Assembly (NCBI GenBank): GCA_046483565.1
Contig: JAWOCZ010000198.1
Location: forward strand, 1 to 13,039
Length of the DNA stretch: 13,039 nt
Direction of reading: 5' to 3'
Source: T1Sed10-7 sp046483565
GTDB lineage: Bacteria; Actinomycetota; Nitriliruptoria; Nitriliruptorales; Nitriliruptoraceae
Every line of letters starts with the position of its first letter. The first letter of the stretch is position 1. A program made the position numbers and the translations under genes. The notes beneath the pieces were generated by a model. The model made no database searches, had not been told where the DNA came from, and saw only the letters and a program-made list of their open reading frames with translations. This document shows, piece by piece, positions 1-7,204 of this stretch.

Positions 1-1
1 A

Positions 2-928
2 AATTTAAAAAGTCAGGATAAATTTAAAGAAGATATTGGCAAGATAAGTTATATTGGTTATAATGATGATAAGATTGTTGTAAGGCAGCGTGAAACATGG
101 GATATTTATTGTGTTATGGAACCCGATGATCCCTTTGGGCAAAAGAAATATAAATTGATAGATAAAGGAGAAAAGAATTTTGTAGATAATCAACGCTCTG
201 CTATAGATTATATAAAAGACGATTTAAAAATTTCTCAAAAAGTTATCCGGGTTAAGTCAAATAGTTCAGGGGAAGTAGACTATAAATATAAATTAATCAT
301 AAAGTCAGATAAATACGATTTGGTAATGCCAATTGAAAGTTTAAAGAATGAATTTGTCGTCAATGAAGAGAAGAATTTGATAATAACAATTGGGAAACAC
401 GGCTATGAATGCGAAGGTTGCGAAGATGCAGATTATATTGCACTAAATTTAGCCCAGATAGATTTAACCAAAGAGAATCCCAAACTTGAAAATATAGGCA
501 TTAGAGGAAAAGCCCCCCAAATAATCAATAACAATTTGTATTTTCATCAGTATTTTGAAGGATTTGGATATCGTCCAAAATATAACCTCTACAGAGTGCC
601 TCTCAAGAAATGGGATGAGACAGAACTTGTTTTTCGGCAGACTTACAAAGAGTGTTATGTTTTTCCAAATGAGAGATACTTATTTGCCAGTATCTTTAAC
701 CCCGAAAGGAATAATGTAGATTTTATTCTGTATAATATAGAATCGCATTCTTACGAGTATTTAAAGAATATTGATAGCATATATGTCCCGCCCTATCCTT
801 ATGAGAAATGGAAGTACTCTTCTTCTGCAGGGGCGAGTATGTACTCCTATAAACATGAGACCCCTTTATTAGCGCTTGGTCAATTCCGCTATGTGAAAAA
901 CCTACCCGATGATTATCCAAAAAAATAC
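2..928 (+). CDS. Unrecognised AT-rich protein, fragment lacking both ends
   Basis: The frame is open from the first bases of the window (no stop between 2 and the first ATG at 116), so the gene starts outside the window and 116 is probably an internal methionine. About 309 codons run to roughly 928, where the DNA becomes GC-rich; the frame stays open to 1081 only by chance, with a low-complexity Arg/Pro/Ser translation. The fragment is rich in Lys, Asn, Ile and Tyr, is hydrophilic, has no visible membrane span, and contains repeated short beta-strand-like segments with aromatic residues (for example LYRVPLKKW, FILYNIESHSY), as in beta-propeller or other all-beta repeat proteins. I do not recognise a family. 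Codon use (ATA for Ile, AGA for Arg, A/T third positions) is wholly unlike the rest of the window, so it most likely comes from another organism. Confidence 0.6.
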
Positions 929-935
929 AGTCGAC
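925..935. other. Composition breakpoint, probable chimeric junction
   Basis: AT-rich sequence ends in an A7 run (919-925) followed by TACAG, and GC-rich sequence starts at about GTCGACCAGCC (930 on). The plus-strand reading frame on the left and the minus-strand SLH protein on the right both lose recognisable sequence within a few bases of this point. A six-base palindrome, GTCGAC, sits at 930-935 exactly at the switch. No terminal inverted repeats, target duplications, tRNA, integrase or transposase are seen here. The exact breakpoint cannot be fixed to better than a few bases. Confidence 0.8.
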
Positions 936-2387
936 CAGCCAGCGCGCGAGGAAGGACGCCATCTGGGCGCGGGTCACGCCGGCGGCGGGGACGAACCGAT
1001 CCGCCGTCACCCCCGTTGTCACCCTCCACCAAGCCAGACAGTCGATGGCGGCAGCGTGGACGGTCTGGGTGGTGTCCGTGAAGCGGTCCCCGGGGACGAG
1101 TCCATCGGGACAGGCGCTGGTGAGGTTGCGGGTCGGTGGCGGCGGATCGGCGTAGAGGAACAGCCCGCTCGAGTGCGCACGGCTCGGTGCGCTCGGCTGG
1201 TTGCGAGCGTGCCCGTCGACGACCATGGTCGTCGAACCTCCGCCGTCAAGGGCGACGGCGTCGTCGGCACCCAGTTCCCGCAGCACGAGCGCCAGCTCGA
1301 AGAGGGTGAGCCCGGAGGAGCCGGCGGTCTCGTCCACCGTCACCAGGAAGACCTGTCCCGCATCGGTCCAGCCGACCGCGGTCCGTGCTCGACGCAGCGA
1401 GGCGTGGTTGAGTCCCTCGCTGGCCATGACGGTCCCGGAGCTCACCTGCCCGTCCAGGACGAGCAGGCCTCCACCGGGGAGCGCCCCGCGCAGGCCTTGC
1501 CAGCGGGCCGGATCGGTGCTGAAGGGTCGGAGCTCGCTGGTGACGTCCAGCACGGCACCGGCGGTGAGCCCGGTCAGCTCCGACGCCCGGGTCCCGTGCG
1601 CGACCAGCAGCATCGACCCGTCGTCCGGGGCGAACGACCGATCGACGCTCGGGACGAACCGCTCGCGCACCACCGTCGTCATGCGCCCCGCCGATGGCAG
1701 GCCCTGATCCTCGAGCACGAGCACCGTGCTGCCCGCCGGGACCGTGACCGCAGTCCCGTACGACCGGTCGTAGAGCAGGACCTCCCCCCAGGGCGAGGTC
1801 GGACCCCGGGCGGGGTCCTCGGTCTGCAGCGGCCGGTTGAGGTCGTCGATCGGCAGGTCCTGCCCGGTACCCGGCACGCCCAACGTGAAGCCGACGTGGA
1901 GGCGGTCACCGACGAGTGTCCCGTCGTCACGGATCCCGACGACCGCGCGACCGGCCGGGATGCCGGTCTGGCTGAGTGAGTCACCCGTGACCAACCGACC
2001 GCCGTCAACGAACAGCCCGTTCGGGACCCCCAGACGGGAGGCGAGGAAGTAACCACCGTTTACCCCGGCGAACGCGCCCCGGGGTGTCTCGCGACGGGCC
2101 ATGGTCGGCACGGTCTCGAGCCCGACGGCCACTCCTTGGGCGAGCCGCGGCTCGAGGCGCACCGCCGGATCGTCGGTACGGAAGCGGATCACGTCGCCTC
2201 GTGCCCGCTGCCCACCCTCCAGGCGGATGTCCAGTCGTTCGATGGACGTCTGGCCGAGCAGCCGCTGACTGTCACCCGGGCGGACCTCCACGGCCTCGCC
2301 GGGGACCCCACCGGCCAGCAGCGCGGACACGACGAGCAACACGACGACGAGGTGCCGACGTGACCACCAACCGAGCGAAACCTGCAT
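930..2387 (-). CDS. Secreted phosphodiester glycosidase (NAGPA family) with C-terminal SLH module, truncated
   Basis: The likely start is the ATG at 2387-2385, because AGGA lies 8 bases upstream; an in-frame ATG at 2408 would add 7 residues. The N-terminus has a signal peptide: WWSRRH, a hydrophobic stretch VVVLLVVSALLAGG, then GVPGEA. The catalytic domain follows (roughly residues 50-415) with the NAGPA family hallmarks GVNGGYF near residue 109 and DGGGSTTM near 381. The family includes the enzyme that removes GlcNAc from phosphodiester-linked sugars in animal lysosomes; the bacterial substrates are mostly unknown. After a Pro-rich linker comes one SLH-type unit (about residues 425-486) with CPDG, FTD, AIDCLAWW and VTRAQMASFLAR. 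SLH modules usually come as about three repeats, so the protein has lost its C-terminal end at the junction. The frame continues to 723 in AT-rich DNA, but that tail is not native. It lies 153 bases downstream of the co-directional glycosyltransferase. Confidence 0.85.
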
Positions 2388-2540
2388 CCCGCGCGTCCTT
2401 CCTGCCATCGGTCGTCGCTTCCCGCAGCGTTACCAGCACCCCCTGGGCCGGCCGAACGCTAGCGGCCGCGGACACCCGCTCCCGTGCAGCGCCGCACGCG
2501 GTGCGTACCCCGCTACCCCGGGTGCCGCTCACCGGGCATC
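2388..2540. other. Gap between the two minus-strand genes
   Basis: This 153-base gap holds no recognisable gene. A small hairpin is possible at 2493-2505 (CGCAC, loop GCG, GTGCG), but it has only five pairs and no U-run, so I do not call it a terminator. On the minus strand a TAGCGT hexamer (2458-2463) could be a -10 element for the glycosidase gene, without a convincing -35. The gap length allows the glycosidase to have its own promoter rather than relying only on read-through. Confidence 0.3.
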
Positions 2541-4367
2541 TCAAAGGGCCCCGAGCGCGGCGTACACCTCGCGATACCGCGCACCGTTGGCGCTCCACGT
2601 GCGCTGCTCGGCGATGGCCTGGCGACCGGCGCGTCCGTACTGACTCCGCAGCTCGGGCGCGTCGTCGAGCTGTTCGACGACCTGCGCGAGTGCCGCCGGG
2701 TCCTCCGCCGGGAACACGCGGCCGGTCTCCCCGTCGACCACCATCTCCGCCAGCGCCGGCAGGTCGCTGACCACGACACAGCCCTCGAGCGCCATGGCCT
2801 CGACCGGTTTGAGCGGGGTGACCAGCCGGCACACCCGGTCGTCGCGACGCGGGACGACGAACACATCGATCGCCTCGTAGTAGGCGTGGATCTCCTCGTG
2901 CGGGATCCGACCGGTGAAACGGCAGCGGGCATCGAGCTGCAACCGCTCCGCCTCACGCTCCCAGCCCACACGTGCCGGGCCGTCGCCGACGATGAGGACC
3001 TCGACGTCGCGACCACGGTCGAGCAGTTCCCGCGTGGCACGCAGGAGCACCTCGACGCCCTCGTAGGGCACGAGCGAGGAGATGTAGCCGAGCACCAGTC
3101 GGCCCCTGGGGATCTCGAGCCGGTCGCGAAGCTGTCGGCCCCGACCTCGACCCACCGAGGGGGTGAAGGCGTCGAGATCCACGGCGTTGGGGACAACCGT
3201 GATCCGGTCGGCACCGACGCCTCGGGTGACCAGATCGGCCTTCATCGCCTCCCCCAGCGTGATGACGTGATCGGCCTGCTGTGCGCACCAGCCTTCGGTC
3301 GCACGGGTCAGGCGGTAGCGGTCACTGGCGAGGGCGGCTCGTGCTGCCGTCGGGCTCGCCGCTCGCGACACCCACGTCTCCTCGAGGAACCCGCGGAGCT
3401 CGTACACGACGGGGACGTCGAGCGAGCGGCCGATCGCGAGGGCGAGCTGCGCGTTGTCGTAGGGGGTGGTGGGGTGCAGGACCGCCGGGCGGAGCTGAGC
3501 GAGCACGGGCCCCAGGGCGGCCACACCGCGCTCGACCCGCTCGGCCGTGCCGAAGATCGCGTCACCACCGGGGTCCGGCACGTGGACGTAGGGGATGCCG
3601 TCCACCTGCTCCCGGGTTCCCGAGGCGGGGAGCCCCTGGCGCCAGGGGAACCCCAGTTTGGTGACCATGACCGGGTCGATGCCCTCGGCGCGCTGCGCGA
3701 CGGCGACCCGTTGCGCCCGCACGGTGTAGCCGGCCTGCACCTGTGGCAGGGCGTTGTTGATCAGGTGCACGGCGCGGCCCCGCCGGACCGGACCACGCGG
3801 CAGCGCACCCACCGTGGGCAACCACCCCGGGGTGACCGCGGTGAGGTCCTGCTCGACGCGGTGCAGCAACCGGCGGGTGCCCGATGTCCCGCCGACCGCC
3901 GCTGCGGCGAGCTCTGCGCGGGCGGCCTCCCACTCCCCGGCCCGCCACCTGACGCGACCACGCGCCGGGAACACACCGTCGAGATCGGCGATCAGTGCCA
4001 GGGCCTCGTCAGGATGGTCGGCCTCTGCCAGCCAGCCGGCCACCATCAGACGTCCCCGGACCCCGACCCGCTCGGCACCGGCGCGGGCGGTCACGACAGC
4101 GGCGGCACGATCGCCAGCAAGGTCACGTCCGACCAGGTCGAGCACCAGCGGCCAGCCCGCATGCGGTAGCGCCCGGCCGAGCATCCGGCCGGCCCGGCTC
4201 GACGCACGGGCGAGGAGACGACGTGGTCCCACCGGCAGCATGCCCAGCAGCCGGCTGAGCAGCAGGGCGGGCTCGTCGCGCAGCAGCGTGAACAGCGTCC
4301 GTGCACTGTCCGCTGGCGCGGCCACCAGGCGACGCACCAGACCACTCGGTGGTGGTACCGATGACAT
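2541..4367 (-). CDS. GT4-like GT-B glycosyltransferase with helical N-terminal region
   Basis: I chose the ATG at 4367 because GAGGAG (4373-4378) lies 5 bases upstream; the frame is open to an ATG at 4454, but that would overlap the divergent epimerase start. The product is about 608 residues. Residues 1-190 are Ala/Leu/Arg-rich helices resembling degenerate TPR-type repeats (for example AGWLAEADHPDEALALIADL). From about residue 198 a GT-B fold begins with HLINNALPQVQAGYTVRAQ, a start pattern I associate with GT4 enzymes of surface polysaccharide loci, including exosortase-associated ones. The C-terminal Rossmann half has VVPNAVD (391-397), LGYISSLVPYEGVE, VGDGPAR and VTPLKPVEAMALEG (516-529). 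The second Glu of the usual E-x7-E donor motif is present and the first position is Leu, as in the PLKPLEAMA subgroup. There is no signal peptide, so it is a cytoplasmic, probably membrane-associated, sugar transferase. The donor and acceptor cannot be read from sequence. Confidence 0.9.
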   Translation of the reverse strand: MSSVPPPSGLVRRLVAAPADSARTLFTLLRDEPALLLSRLLGMLPVGPRRLLARASSRAGRMLGRALPHAGWPLVLDLVGRDLAGDRAAAVVTARAGAERVGVRGRLMVAGWLAEADHPDEALALIADLDGVFPARGRVRWRAGEWEAARAELAAAAVGGTSGTRRLLHRVEQDLTAVTPGWLPTVGALPRGPVRRGRAVHLINNALPQVQAGYTVRAQRVAVAQRAEGIDPVMVTKLGFPWRQGLPASGTREQVDGIPYVHVPDPGGDAIFGTAERVERGVAALGPVLAQLRPAVLHPTTPYDNAQLALAIGRSLDVPVVYELRGFLEETWVSRAASPTAARAALASDRYRLTRATEGWCAQQADHVITLGEAMKADLVTRGVGADRITVVPNAVDLDAFTPSVGRGRGRQLRDRLEIPRGRLVLGYISSLVPYEGVEVLLRATRELLDRGRDVEVLIVGDGPARVGWEREAERLQLDARCRFTGRIPHEEIHAYYEAIDVFVVPRRDDRVCRLVTPLKPVEAMALEGCVVVSDLPALAEMVVDGETGRVFPAEDPAALAQVVEQLDDAPELRSQYGRAGRQAIAEQRTWSANGARYREVYAALGAL

Positions 4368-4372
4368 CGGAT

Positions 4373-4378
4373 CTCCTC
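4373..4378 (-). promoter_or_regulatory. Ribosome binding site GAGGAG, decides the glycosyltransferase start
   Basis: On the minus strand GAGGAG is followed by ATCCG and then the ATG at 4367. It is the strongest Shine-Dalgarno match in the window and excludes the longer in-frame start at 4454. Confidence 0.75.
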
Positions 4379-4440
4379 GCGTGGGTCCCGCCGTCCGGTC
4401 GAACGGCGCGGGTAGTCTGCCAGGTGCCCGTCCATCGACC

Positions 4441-4444
4441 GAGG
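4441..4444 (+). promoter_or_regulatory. Ribosome binding site GAGG of the epimerase gene
   Basis: GAGG lies 8 bases upstream of the ATG at 4453. It supports that start over the long upstream extension of the same frame, which runs antisense through the divergent glycosyltransferase gene. Confidence 0.6.
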
Positions 4445-4452
4445 TTCCGTCC

Positions 4453-5550
4453 ATGCCTCCTCTCGTCGCTCACATCGTGGGTGCGCGACCCAACTTCATG
4501 AAGGCCGCTCCGGTGGTCGACGCCCTGGCGATGCGCGAGGTCGTGCAGCTGATCGTGCACACCGGGCAGCACTACGACGAGCGGATGTCCGACATCTTCT
4601 TCCGTGAGCTCGGTCTGCCGGAGCCGGACGTCAACCTCGGGGTCGGGTCCGGCAGCCATGCGATCCAGACCGCCGCGCTGCTCACCGGCCTGGAGTCCAC
4701 GGTGCTGGAGCATCGGCCCGACGCCGTGGTGGTGTACGGCGACGTGAACTCCACGATCGCGGCCGCCCTGGTGTGCGCCAAACTCGGGGTCCCGCTGGTC
4801 CATGTCGAAGCCGGGCTCAGGTCCTTCGACATGACCATGCCGGAGGAGGTGAACCGACGCGTCACCGACATCCTCGCGGACCTGCTGCTCGTCACCTCGG
4901 CGGAGGCCTACGGCCACCTCGGCAACGAGGGCTGCGACCTCGACCGGATCCGCTTCGTCGGCAACCCGATGATCGACACCCTGCTGCGCCACCGCGCTCG
5001 CTTCGACCCGGTGCCCGTCCGCGCGGCCGCGGCCCTGCCCGACGAGGTGGTCATCGCGACACTGCACCGCCCGGCCAACGTCGACGATCCCGAGGTCGCG
5101 GCCCGCATCGTCACCGCCCTCAAGACGGTCGCCGCCGAGGTCGACGTGGTGGTCCCGCTGCACCCCCGCGGACGGCAGCGGCTCGCCGATCTCGGGCTCG
5201 TCAGTGGCGGCGGGCTGCACGTGATCGATCCGCTCGGCTACATCGACTTCCTCTCCCTGGTGTCAGGGGCCGCTCTGGTGCTGACCGACTCCGGTGGGGT
5301 CCAGGAGGAGACCACGATCCTGGACGTCCCCTGTCTGACCGTCCGCCCCAACACCGAACGACCGATCACGATCACGCACGGGACGAACCGGCTGGTCACC
5401 CCCGACGACGTGGCTGGCGCCGCTCTGGAGATCCTGCGGGGGCAGACCAGCTTCCCGACCGAACGACCTCCGCTGTGGGACGGCCAGGCGGGGATGCGTG
5501 CCGCATCGGAGATCGTCGCGTTCCTCGCCGAGGCCGAGGCGAGGGCGTGA
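4453..5550 (+). CDS. wecB: UDP-N-acetylglucosamine 2-epimerase (non-hydrolysing)
   Basis: The 365-residue product interconverts UDP-GlcNAc and UDP-ManNAc in the cytoplasm. The length is normal for the family and motifs run end to end: VGARPNFMKAAPV (9-21), HTGQHYD (36-42), VVYGDVNST (93-101), VHVEAGLRS (116-124), MPEEVNRR (129-136), IATLHRPANV (201-210), LTDSGGVQEE (277-286) and RPNTERPITI (298-307). D97, E119, E131 and H205 line up with the catalytic D95, E117, E131 and H213 described for the E. coli enzyme, so it should be active. The start at 4453 begins with the usual N-terminal beta strand of the fold. It is the first gene of the operon and its stop overlaps the next start by four bases (GTGA). 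UDP-ManNAc is used for teichoic acid linkage units, secondary cell wall polysaccharides and enterobacterial common antigen; which applies here is not shown. Confidence 0.95.
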   Translation: MPPLVAHIVGARPNFMKAAPVVDALAMREVVQLIVHTGQHYDERMSDIFFRELGLPEPDVNLGVGSGSHAIQTAALLTGLESTVLEHRPDAVVVYGDVNSTIAAALVCAKLGVPLVHVEAGLRSFDMTMPEEVNRRVTDILADLLLVTSAEAYGHLGNEGCDLDRIRFVGNPMIDTLLRHRARFDPVPVRAAAALPDEVVIATLHRPANVDDPEVAARIVTALKTVAAEVDVVVPLHPRGRQRLADLGLVSGGGLHVIDPLGYIDFLSLVSGAALVLTDSGGVQEETTILDVPCLTVRPNTERPITITHGTNRLVTPDDVAGAALEILRGQTSFPTERPPLWDGQAGMRAASEIVAFLAEAEARA

Positions 5551-6425
5551 TACAGCCGAGCGCGCCGCCAGCGGGCCTCCTCCCGCTGGGTGGGCGTCCG
5601 CGCCTGCGTGACTACCTGAAGTGGATGTGGCAGCGACGGGAGTTCACCTACCACCTCGCCGCCAGCGCCTTCCGCAGCCAGCACATGGACACGCTGCTCG
5701 GCAACCTGTGGCAGCTCATCAACCCGGTGCTGCTCATCGGGGTCTACTACCTCGTCTTCGGGGTCCTGCTCGGCAACCTCGGCGGGGACGCGTTGCCGTG
5801 GCGGCCGGCCAACTACATCGGGTTCCTCTCCGTCGGCGTGTTCGTCTACAGCTACCTGCAACGGTGCGTGACCGCCGGCGCCTCCTCGATCATCGGCAAC
5901 CTCGGGTTGATCCGGTCGCTGCAGTTCCCCCGGGCCGTGCTGCCGGTCAGCACGGTGACCAAGGAGGTGCTGGGGTTCGGTTCCTCCCTGGTGGTGATGC
6001 TGTTGGTCATGGTGGTCTCCGGTGAGGGGATCAGCACCGCCTGGCTCGCCTTCCCCGTCGTGTTCGTGCTGATGACCGCCTTCGCCCTCGGTGGCGCCTT
6101 CATCACCGCTCGCATGACCGAGTCGGTCCGGGACCTGCGCAACCTCCTGCCCTTCGTGTTCCGGCTCGGCTTCTACGTCTCCGGGATCCTGTACGACATC
6201 ACCCGTTTCACCGATGACCGGCCGTCCCTGGCCGCGCTCGAGGACCTGTTCCTCCTCAACCCGTTCTACGTCTACATCTCGCTCACCCGCGAGGTCCTGA
6301 TGTCGACCTACGGCCACGCGCACCCGTCACGGCTGTGGTTGGCGGGGACGGCCTGGGCCGTGGTCGCCGTCACCTTCGGGCTGCGCTACTTCCTGGGCGC
6401 GGAGAAGCGGTACGGCCGTGGCTGA
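5547..6425 (+). CDS. ABC-2 type polysaccharide exporter permease (Wzm/TagG-like)
   Basis: The start is GTG at 5547, overlapping the epimerase stop in GTGA; GAGG at 5536-5539 is 7 bases upstream. The 292-residue product is an integral membrane protein with about six spans (near residues 56-77, 88-107, 138-158, 163-188, 200-216 and 263-283), after a cytoplasmic N-terminus with an interface helix (RDYLKWMWQRREFTYHLA). The pre-span segment ESVRDLRNLLPFVFRLGFYV and the C-terminal YFLGAEKRYGRG are typical of exporters of lipid-linked glycans (Wzm, TagG, KpsM group). It would form the channel with the ATPase encoded immediately downstream, which overlaps it by 8 bases. The substrate is probably the glycan built by the neighbouring transferases. 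It has no soluble extension or other oddity. Confidence 0.93.
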   Translation: MIQPSAPPAGLLPLGGRPRLRDYLKWMWQRREFTYHLAASAFRSQHMDTLLGNLWQLINPVLLIGVYYLVFGVLLGNLGGDALPWRPANYIGFLSVGVFVYSYLQRCVTAGASSIIGNLGLIRSLQFPRAVLPVSTVTKEVLGFGSSLVVMLLVMVVSGEGISTAWLAFPVVFVLMTAFALGGAFITARMTESVRDLRNLLPFVFRLGFYVSGILYDITRFTDDRPSLAALEDLFLLNPFYVYISLTREVLMSTYGHAHPSRLWLAGTAWAVVAVTFGLRYFLGAEKRYGRG

Positions 6426-7191
6426 CGCGGCCCTGGCAGCCACCGCGGACCTGCTCGGGGTGGACCCCGAGGTGGTCAACGTCGTCCTCGACGACGTCCA
6501 CGTGACCTACCGGGTGTACGAGGATCGTCGACCGAGCCTGCGGGACCTGCTCCGCGGCCAGCGACGCCAGCATCGGGCGATCCACGCCGTCCGCGGGGTG
6601 TCGCTCGTGGCCTGCAGGGGCGAGTCCGTCGGCATCGTCGGTCGCAACGGATCGGGCAAGTCCACGCTGCTCCAGGCGCTGGCGGGCCTGCTGCCCGTCG
6701 ACAGTGGGCAGGTGTACGCCCGGTCACAGCCGACGCTGCTCGGGGTGGGCTCCGCCCTCCAGGCGACGATGTCGGGCCGGCGCAACATCGTGCTCGGCTG
6801 CCTCGCGCTCGGCATGCCGGCCGCGGACGTGGACGGGCAGGTGGAGGAGATCGTCGCCTTCGCCGAGCTCGAGGAGTTCATCGACCTGCCGATGACGGCC
6901 TACTCCTCGGGGATGCGCGCCCGCCTGCTGTTCGCGATCGCCACGGCGGTCGTGCCCGACATCCTGGTGATCGACGAAGCCCTGGCGGTCGGTGACGAGC
7001 GTTTCCGGCTCAAGTCGACCGAGCGCATCGCCTCGCTGCGTGCACAGGCCGGCACCGTCTTCCTGGTCAGCCACGCACTCGACACCCTGGCAGAGTCCTG
7101 TAGCCGCGTCGTCTGGCTCGAACGTGGCCGGATCCTGGCCGACGGCGACCCCGACGAGATCGTCGCGCGCTACCGCGCCGCGACCTCCTAG
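6418..7191 (+). CDS. ABC exporter ATPase (Wzt/TagH-like), without glycan-binding extension
   Basis: The start is GTG at 6418 inside the end of the permease gene; the nearest GGAG (6401-6404) is 13 bases away, so translation probably depends on coupling. The 257-residue product powers glycan export with the permease. Walker A is GRNGSGKST (75-83), the ABC signature is the YSSGM form (162-166) typical of the Wzt/TagH group, Walker B is ILVIDE (182-187) followed by the ALAVGDE D-loop region, and the switch histidine is H219 (VFLVSHA). The N-terminal strand VNVVLDDVHVTYRVYEDR and the loop before the first core strand are also typical of this group. The protein ends shortly after the nucleotide-binding domain (DPDEIVARYRAATS), so it lacks the C-terminal carbohydrate-binding domain of long Wzt proteins that read a capped chain end. 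Export should therefore not need terminal chain recognition by this subunit. Confidence 0.94.
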   Translation: MADAALAATADLLGVDPEVVNVVLDDVHVTYRVYEDRRPSLRDLLRGQRRQHRAIHAVRGVSLVACRGESVGIVGRNGSGKSTLLQALAGLLPVDSGQVYARSQPTLLGVGSALQATMSGRRNIVLGCLALGMPAADVDGQVEEIVAFAELEEFIDLPMTAYSSGMRARLLFAIATAVVPDILVIDEALAVGDERFRLKSTERIASLRAQAGTVFLVSHALDTLAESCSRVVWLERGRILADGDPDEIVARYRAATS

Positions 7192-7194
7192 GAG
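7190..7194 (+). promoter_or_regulatory. Ribosome binding site AGGAG of the coiled-coil glycosyltransferase
   Basis: AGGAG overlaps the last two bases of the ATPase stop codon and lies 10 bases before the ATG at 7205. It fixes the start and shows that the gene is read from the same transcript. Confidence 0.65.
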
Positions 7195-7204
7195 ACCCCT
7201 CCCC

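Larger units (their letters stand above)
4368..4452. promoter_or_regulatory. Divergent regulatory gap with an inverted repeat and possible -10
   Basis: This 85-base gap separates the minus-strand glycosyltransferase from the plus-strand glycan operon and must hold the start signals for both. It contains an inverted repeat, CGCCGT (4389-4394), 8-base spacer, ACGGCG (4403-4408). Just downstream on the plus strand, TAGTCT (4413-4418) fits the actinobacterial -10 pattern TAnnnT and would give a short leader before the start at 4453. I see no clear -35. The dyad could be an operator or an RNA hairpin; this is inference from position. Confidence 0.35.

Noticed and set aside
5..193. 62-residue minus-strand frame with a hydrophobic Ile/Phe-rich translation
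   Set aside because: It is antisense to the plus-strand frame open from position 2; AT-rich antisense DNA readily gives Ile/Phe-rich products, and no ribosome site supports it.
1..928. A horizontally acquired AT-rich island
   Set aside because: No integrase, repeat, tRNA or insertion sequence is seen at the border, and two gene interiors are fused, which fits a chimera better.
723..929. C-terminal tail of the SLH protein running into AT-rich DNA
   Set aside because: The translation has no SLH character, lies antisense to a better frame and starts exactly at the junction, so it is not native.
116..1081. A 321-residue plus-strand protein crossing the composition switch
   Set aside because: The frame is already open upstream of 116, and after about 928 it is chance low-complexity Arg/Pro/Ser translation antisense to the SLH module. 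Only 2-928 is kept.
2493..2505. Hairpin as a terminator after the minus-strand glycosyltransferase
   Set aside because: It has only five base pairs, a three-base loop and no following U-run.
2484..4169. Long 561-residue plus-strand frame
   Set aside because: It is antisense to the glycosyltransferase gene, has Arg/His/Gly-rich composition without motifs, and is a typical GC-rich shadow.
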